A stretch of DNA of 64,000 bases from Piscicola geometra (Eukaryota > Annelida > Clitellata > Hirudinida > Piscicolidae): assembly GCA_943735955.1 (NCBI GenBank), contig OX030968.1, positions 2,818,343 to 2,882,342 of the forward strand, in the 5' to 3' direction. Within the stretch, counting starts at the first letter, position 1; each line of letters opens with the position of its first letter. Positions 58,581 to 64,000 of the stretch are shown one piece after another. The position numbers were made by a program, and so were the translations under genes. A model generated the notes under the pieces. That model had not been told where the DNA came from. It did not search any database and worked only from the letters and a program-made list of their open reading frames with translations.

Positions 58581-59423
58581 GCTCATAACAGGTGCTAGAA
58601 AGTATGATCACATCAGCCCTGTTCTCAAGGAGCTTCACTGGCTCCGTGTTGAAAATAGAATTGAATACAAAAACATCTTGTTAATGCACAAGTGTCTGTC
58701 TAATGAGTGCCCAGATTATTTGTCGAGTAGCATTGTCATGAGAGCAAGTCTTCCCCAGAGGGAAAGACTCAGGTCTGCTAGGTCAAGAGATGTAGTTCCA
58801 CAGAGCTACAAACTCAAGTATGCAGGTGCAAAAAGCTTTTTTGTTGCAGCGCCGACTCTTTGGAATAGTCTTCCCAATAGACTCAAATCCCCGAGCTCGA
58901 CCGCGACATTCAGCCGTTCCCTGAAAACGTACTTGTTCGACCGATAACAATAACTTAAAAATTTAAAAATATACTGCTCATTTTTCATTAATCAATTTCT
59001 TGCTTCCCAATTTCATTCTTCTTTTTTATATATTTATACTAATGGTCAATAATAAGTGTAAAATAAATAATAATAATAAATAATAAATAATCATAATAAC
59101 ATAATATAGATATTTACTTTTTTGTCTTCTTAAATTTATTGTTATTATCATTTCAGTTTCAATCTTTAAAAAAAAAAATATTTTGTCTATTTAAAAAATA
59201 TATATGTATATATATGTATATATGTGTGTGTTTGTATGTATGTATATGTATGTATATATATATATAAATGATTTTATTGTTAAATTTCAATAACTTACTT
59301 GTCCTATATTTTCCACTTATTCATCTATCATTAATATTATTTTCCATAACCAAGTGGTCTTGAAGCCCGTCCGGGTTTACGCCACGTTAATAATACTCGT
59401 CGTTGTATTGTATTGTATTGTAT
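58581..59423 (+). mobile_element. L2-like LINE 3' end
   Basis: The C-terminal part of an RT polyprotein is open to 58947 (GARKYDHISPVLKELHWL, VENRIEYKNILLMHKC, APTLWNSLPNRLK, TYLFDR). A roughly 480-bp AT-rich 3' UTR follows, with the end motif GAAGCCCGTCCGGGTTTACG and a TATTG tandem tail. It is 5'-truncated by normal LINE retrotransposition. It joins unit 7 exactly at CAATTAG, where units 3-6 continue with other sequence. Confidence 0.88.
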
Positions 59424-59571
59424 AGCTAATGACTGCTGCTAATGACTGCTAATTACTGCTACTTACTGCTAATCTCTCAAAATTAAAACTATTTTTATAT
59501 CCAAGCATATAATAGTTTTCATTCGATGATTGATTTATTGCGTAGCTCGTTATCAGTTGAGTTAATAAAAA

Positions 59572-59607
<36 letters not shown>

Positions 59608-59609
<2 letters not shown>

Positions 59610-60585
59610 CTAGACAAGAAGTTGTGTCAATAAAAAAGATTAGAATGTTGCTCATACATTGTTTTAGTTCTGAGCCATTAACCGTTAATCATTAACGAAA
59701 CTTTTCCTTCTTCATCAGCTGGCGAAACGAAAAAAATCATCAGTGAGTTTCTTTGGTTAGCGGCTGCCATTTTGGCAGCCGCTTAAATAAATTTGTAGAA
59801 TAAACGGTTTTGGTTAAAATATACTAAAATTTTAGAATCTTAAGTCTAAATAAAAATTTAATTTAATTATTTAGAATGTTTTTAGTGCGAATGTTGGTTG
59901 TTTTGAATCTGTCAAGGAATGGTCGCAGCAGACCAAGATGGCCGCAGGGAATCAAGTGAGCTGCGACATAAAGGAGAAACCCTTCCATAGCAGCAGCAGT
60001 ACCAGCTTTAGCAGGGACTTCTCCTTCACCCTCTATCGCAGTCTCGGCACCTTTGGCAAGACAGAAAATTGAGAAGATTGATGATTGTGTTTTGTTGTTT
60101 TGGGGATGATGTGGTGATGATTGTGCTGTGGTATGAGTGTTGGTATTGTGGAGATGATTGAATTTTTTATTTGTGGTAATAGTGATTTTTTTGGTGGTGA
60201 TTGTCATGGTGGTGTGGGTGAGGTTGGATTATTGAGGTTGATTGATTGTTTTTTTATATATTTTTTTAAATATATTTAAATTTATATATATACATAAATT
60301 GGTAGTGGTCTAAAAACCGTTTTATTTAACAAATTTATTTGAAGAGCGTCTTTGTTCACTTAGTAAAGGGCGCTATACAAATCATTAGTGATTGATTGAT
60401 TGATCAGTTAAACGTGACATTGACCGGACCGAATAACGGGGTTTTAAAGATGTTCAATTAAAGTTTTTATTAGATTCAGCCATTTAGTTTTCTTTTTTTT
60501 CCCAAATATACCTTTGAAACTTTAAAATGATTTGATATTTTTATTTTAGGTTCTTTTGAATTACTTTTTATTTTTTCTATTTTTT
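59608..60585 (-). repeat. Array unit 8, truncated remnant
   Basis: It starts like the other units (GCTAGACAAGAAGTTGTGTC) and follows their spacer for about 300 bp outside the retroposon, then stops where the LINE begins. No gene copy remains. Confidence 0.8.
59745..60402 (+). mobile_element. 660-bp retroposon (SINE-like), copy 2
   Basis: It begins with the GCGGCTGCCA / TGGCAGCCGC hairpin and ends in GGGCGCTATACAAATC and GATT repeats. The duplication ATCAGT is at 59739-59744 and 60403-60408. It contains the 44-codon frame at 59938-60072. Confidence 0.82.
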
Positions 60586-60766
60586 CTTCTTCCGTATATA
60601 CTAGACTCAGTCTATATGTAGACTATTATGTCCAGTTTTAATAGTTTTTCAATGACAGGCCTCCAGTAGGGACTTGAAGGCATCTGGAGTGCGGGCCGAT
60701 ACGACTGAATCTGGCAGGGCATTCCATTCTTTAATGGTGCGTGGGAAGAATGCACTACGTAGATAA

Positions 60767-62315
60767 TAGAGGTCGGACCGGGTACCCGCGGGAACGGGAA
60801 TGAAAATTAATTTCGGGACGGGAAAAGTCAGGAACCGGGAATAGGTTTTCGGGACGGGAACGGGAATCAACATTCAAATCGGGAACGGGAAAAGACGGGA
60901 ACGGGAATCAACTTTTAAATCGGGAACGGGAAAAACGGGAATGACAGTTATTGGGATTGGATTCTTTAACAATGATTTTTCAGCAAACTTCTAAGTATGG
61001 AAATCTTCATTTCATCGATACTCCGTACTTAAAATAAGTATTAAATGCAATAGAAATGTGTAACGAAGCCACCATTGCCAATATCAAAACCTCCAACACT
61101 ACATTTGAAGTTGTTATGATGAGTCCAAAGATAAGGGAGATTAGAACAAATGGGTGATGATGAAAACTTTTCAGATGAAATCAAAATGGTCAGTTATATT
61201 ATTTTAATTTTATAAATTAATACTTTGAATTTGAATGATTAATTTCCAAATGATTGCTCAGTTGATCATTTCGACAAAAGAAACGATGCCATTGATCTTA
61301 TTCGTATGACAGCATGTCTGTTGCATCCCCAGTATGAAAGAATAATAGGAAAAAAGTTTGGGATAGAAGAGAAATAAATACCAAGACTTTCATTAGAAAA
61401 AATTTAATTCTATTTTTTACAGCCAGACCAAGCTGCAGTGCCTTTGAGAAAAAAAACAAATGATGGTTATTTAGACCTATTATATTTGTTTTTATAATGT
61501 AAAAATTATAATAAAATTATTATACTATCAAATTATACAAATGATTTTATATTTGCAGTTGTAGAGAATAAGAATGTTTTTAAAAAACATATTTCTAACA
61601 TTATTGAAGAATTAGTAATAATGAACAAAGAAAAAAATTCAGAAGAGGATGAATTGAACAAATATTCACAATTACGTCGCAAAAAAAATTGAAAATTATA
61701 AAGATGTTTTATTTTATTGGAGTAAAATGAGCAATTTTAAAATAGTTCAAGAAGTAGCCAAAATTTTGTTTAGTGTATCTGCATGTTATACTCGCTGTGA
61801 ACAGAATTTTTCAATATGTGGTCGTTTAACTTCAGACCCAAATTCATCTCATTTGAAAGCTGAAACTCTTAACGGTTTAACCCGTGTGAAAAGCAATAAA
61901 GACTTGATTGAATAACTCAAAAACAATACTTTCATTTCAATAAATATTGAACTTTAAATCGTGTTTTTTTATTTCATTAAAAGAAATATTCTCTGACTTT
62001 CAAATAATAAATTTTAAGAAATTTTAGAACTAGCAAGTTTGGGACCAGTAAAAACGGCAGCGAAAATGAATAAAAAACAAAAAGCTTTCGGGAACGGGTC
62101 GGGACGGGAAAAAAAATTTCGGGAACGGGACGGGACGGGAATCAAAATTCTGATGTCCCATCGGGAACGGGACGGGACGGGAAAACAAATTTCGGGAACG
62201 GGACGGGACGGGAATCAAAATTCTGATGTCCCATCGGGAACGGGACGGGACGGGAAAACAAATTTCGGGAACGGGACGGGACCGGGAATGAAAAATCGTC
62301 CATGTCCGACCTCTA
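60767..62315 (+). mobile_element. hAT element in the LINE
   Basis: The ends TAGAGGTCGGACC / GTCCGACCTCTA are flanked by GTAGATAA / GTAGGTAA (60759-60766, 62316-62323; one mismatch). Both subterminal regions are tandem GGGAACGGGACGGG repeats. It is related to the decayed copy at 3691-6562. Confidence 0.93.
61559..61915 (+). pseudogene. hAT transposase C-terminal remnant
   Basis: The reading FKIVQEVAKILFSVSACYTR, then CEQNFSICGRLTSDPNSSHL, then KAETLNGLTRVKSNKDL is the hAT dimerisation domain (usual SERxFSxxGxxxxxxRxxLxxxxxxxL pattern). The upstream part (61559-61725) is frame-shifted, and the catalytic region is absent, so the element must have depended on another source of transposase. Confidence 0.82.
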
Positions 62316-64000
62316 GTAGGTAATCAGCATGGTGGTGAGGCTCTAGGTATGCATGTTGGTGGACGCCACGCACTGTCTTTGCTATCGGCTTAGCGTACTG
62401 GTGACTTTCGTTTACGGTTACTAGCTTGTTGTGGATTTTGTACATCAAGACTAGTCTTTGTTGTTTTCTTCGTTCGGCCAGTGGTGTCCATTTCAAGCTG
62501 TCCAGCATCTCGCTTACGCTTGCATTGTACCGCCAGCAGCCGGTAACGTATCTTGCAGCTGTCCTTTGTATAATTTCTATTTTCGTAATGTTGGCTCTGG
62601 TGTGACGGTCCCAAACTGCGCAGGCATATTCCAGATGTGGCTTTACCAATGCCTGGTAAGCTCTTGTTTTCAGCCATTTGTTTTTAATCTTTAGATTTCT
62701 CCGAATGAAGGATAGGGATTTGCTTGCCTTTGACGTTATGTTATTAATGTGGGTGTTCCAGTTTAAGTTTTGCATGAGGGTGACTCCTAAGTATTTCGCA
62801 GTGTTGGTATGCTCTAGTATGGTGCCGTGTAGGGTATATTTATGCACATCTGGTTGTTGCTTGCGGGTGATTGACAGGACTTGGCATTTCTTGGGGTGGA
62901 ATTCCATCATCCATTTCTGTTCCCATTGTGCGAGTAGGTTCAGGTTCTCCTGGAGGCGAGCAGCATCTTCGGGTTTGGTGACGGTGAGGTATGTTATGGT
63001 GTCGTCTGCAAAAAGTCTCACCTCAGAAGAGAGTCCTGTTGGTAGATCGTTGATGTAATATAGGAAGAGACTTGGCCCGAGGACCGATCCCTGGGGGACG
63101 CCTGATAGGACAGTTCCTTCATATGATGACTTTCCCTCGAAGACTACCCTTTGACTGCGATTGGACAGGAAGCTAGCGATCCACCTATTCGTTTTGCCGT
63201 TGATACCATAGTGCTCTAGTTTGTGGATGAGTCTTGTGTGGCCAACCTCGTCGAAGGCCTTGCTGAAGTCGAGTATGATGACGTCAGTTTGTTTGCCGTC
63301 TTCTAGTGCATTAATTAGGTCTGCAGTGAATTCAATAAGCTGTGTTTCGCATGAGCGGCCATTTCTGAATCCATGTTGGTATTGGTACAGAATGTCGTTT
63401 CGGTTCCCGTGCTTCATGATCTGACTGGTGATTATGTGCTCCATAGTCTTGCATGCTATGCTGGTCAGGGAGATTGGGCGGTAGTTGCTGGGGTCGTCTT
63501 TCGCGCCCTTTTTAAACACTGGAACCACATTAGCTTTTCGCCATTCTTGAGGGACCTGCTCCGTGTTGTACGATTTCCTGTATATGGTGGTAAGGATTGG
63601 GGCTATTGACTGGCATAGATGTTTGAGTATTTTGGGGCTTATTTTGTCCGGGCCAGGTGCCTTGTGTTCTTGCAGATTTTTCAATAGTTTTTCCACTCCT
63701 GGTACTGAGAACTCTATGTCAGCCATTTGGGGGTAAGATGTGATGTTGACCAATAATTTGTCGGGTAGTGGGGTTTCTCTGGAAAATACAGACTCGAACT
63801 GTATGTTCAGTATGTCCGCTTTTATTTTGGGATCTGTGGCATGTTGGCCGTTATGGCTTAATGGGGCTACTCCATTTACGTCTTTTCTCTGGTGCTTTAC
63901 GAATGTCCAGAAGCGTTTCATTCCAGTGTATTCATTACTATTGGGGGCTGGGGTGATCAGGTTTTCTACGTAGCTCCAATATGCTCTTCTCGTCTCACGT

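Larger units (their letters stand above)
56624..59607 (-). repeat. Array unit 7 (short)
   Basis: This unit has the conserved spacer (56624-57480), minisatellite, gene 7 and upstream region, then an L2-like LINE fragment in place of the piggyBac/hAT/LTR nest, and the dispersed spacer block with a TA run (59424-59607). Confidence 0.85.
60586..64000 (-). mobile_element. CR1/Jockey-like LINE, 5' end beyond the window, split by a hAT element
   Basis: The 3' end is near 60586-60648. The polyprotein C-terminus lies at 60766-60649 and the RT at 64000-62324. A hAT element (60767-62315) interrupts it. Confidence 0.9.
60649..64000 (-). pseudogene. LINE reverse transcriptase, interrupted by hAT, 5' incomplete
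   Basis: The frame is open from the window edge to the hAT element. Domains in order: KAPGPDKISP (RT motif 1, about 63650), NYRPISLTS (about 63480), QYQHGFRNGRSCETQL, ILDFSKAFDEVGH (motif A), SGVPQGSVLGP, FADDT (catalytic, about 63000) and the thumb with KYLGVTL. After EPHHHADY the hAT starts; on the far side the frame resumes with RSAFFPRTIKEWNALPDSV and ends at 60649. Within the window the hAT is the only lesion, so this LINE is comparatively young. The endonuclease half is outside the window. Confidence 0.93.

Noticed and set aside
59863..60207. 114-codon frame antisense to the 660-bp retroposon (and its partner at 20690-21016)
   Set aside because: It runs against the retroposon's own orientation, differs in frame between the two copies and shows no known domain.

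Overview
This window is AT-rich, intron-containing eukaryotic DNA from an invertebrate animal; the species cannot be fixed from sequence alone. The signs are GT-AG introns, genes for GPI-anchored Ly6/uPAR-type proteins, vertebrate-type TTAGGG repeats, and a dense mix of metazoan transposons (CR1/L2/Jockey-like LINEs, tRNA-derived SINEs, hAT, piggyBac, foldback elements and Ty3/gypsy). No bacterial or phage genes, rRNA or functional tRNA genes were seen. Almost every long reading frame is transposon debris; the only host genes I can support are seven related small genes on the minus strand.

Region 1 (1-14990) is a graveyard of nested elements: a degraded full-length EN-RT LINE (204-3390); a decayed hAT copy holding a SINE and a 2-kb foldback element with a 9-bp target duplication (3691-6562); a second LINE split by a 1-kb inverted-repeat element with a telomere-like core (7177-9262); a 0.7-kb hAT MITE (9308-10013); a LINE fragment split by a piggyBac, itself split by a hAT MITE (10345-13556); and another hAT MITE (14290-14990).

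Region 2 (15000-60585) is a tandem array of about seven and a half units, each carrying one small gene for a secreted protein. Units 1 and 2 (about 3-4 kb) encode three-exon Ly6/uPAR proteins with ten cysteines, a Thr-rich stalk and a GPI-attachment signal. In units 3-7 the gene has kept the signal peptide and (except unit 7) the GPI signal but has lost the Ly6 domain and both introns, leaving a short Pro/Thr/Ser-rich, mucin-like GPI peptide. Unit 7 has expanded into a polyproline tract, and a one-base change puts the GPI signal out of frame. Units 3-6 grew to about 8.6-8.9 kb by taking in a piggyBac-like element > hAT element > CR1-like LINE nest and, next to it, a gag-protease LTR element inserted in another hAT-like transposase relic. 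Units 4, 5 and 6 are nearly identical, so the latest amplification is recent. A (TA)n tract differs in length in each copy.

Region 3 (60586-64000) is the 3' half of another LINE on the minus strand. It runs off the window, and its otherwise open frame is interrupted only by a 1.55-kb hAT element (60767-62315).

The most notable material is (i) the gene family that shed its folded domain while keeping both targeting signals, (ii) small inverted-repeat elements with 9-bp target duplications that carry CCCTAA telomere-like cores, and (iii) a gag-protease-only LTR element that lacks RT/RNaseH/integrase but keeps a polyprotein C-terminal tail, PBS and PPT.
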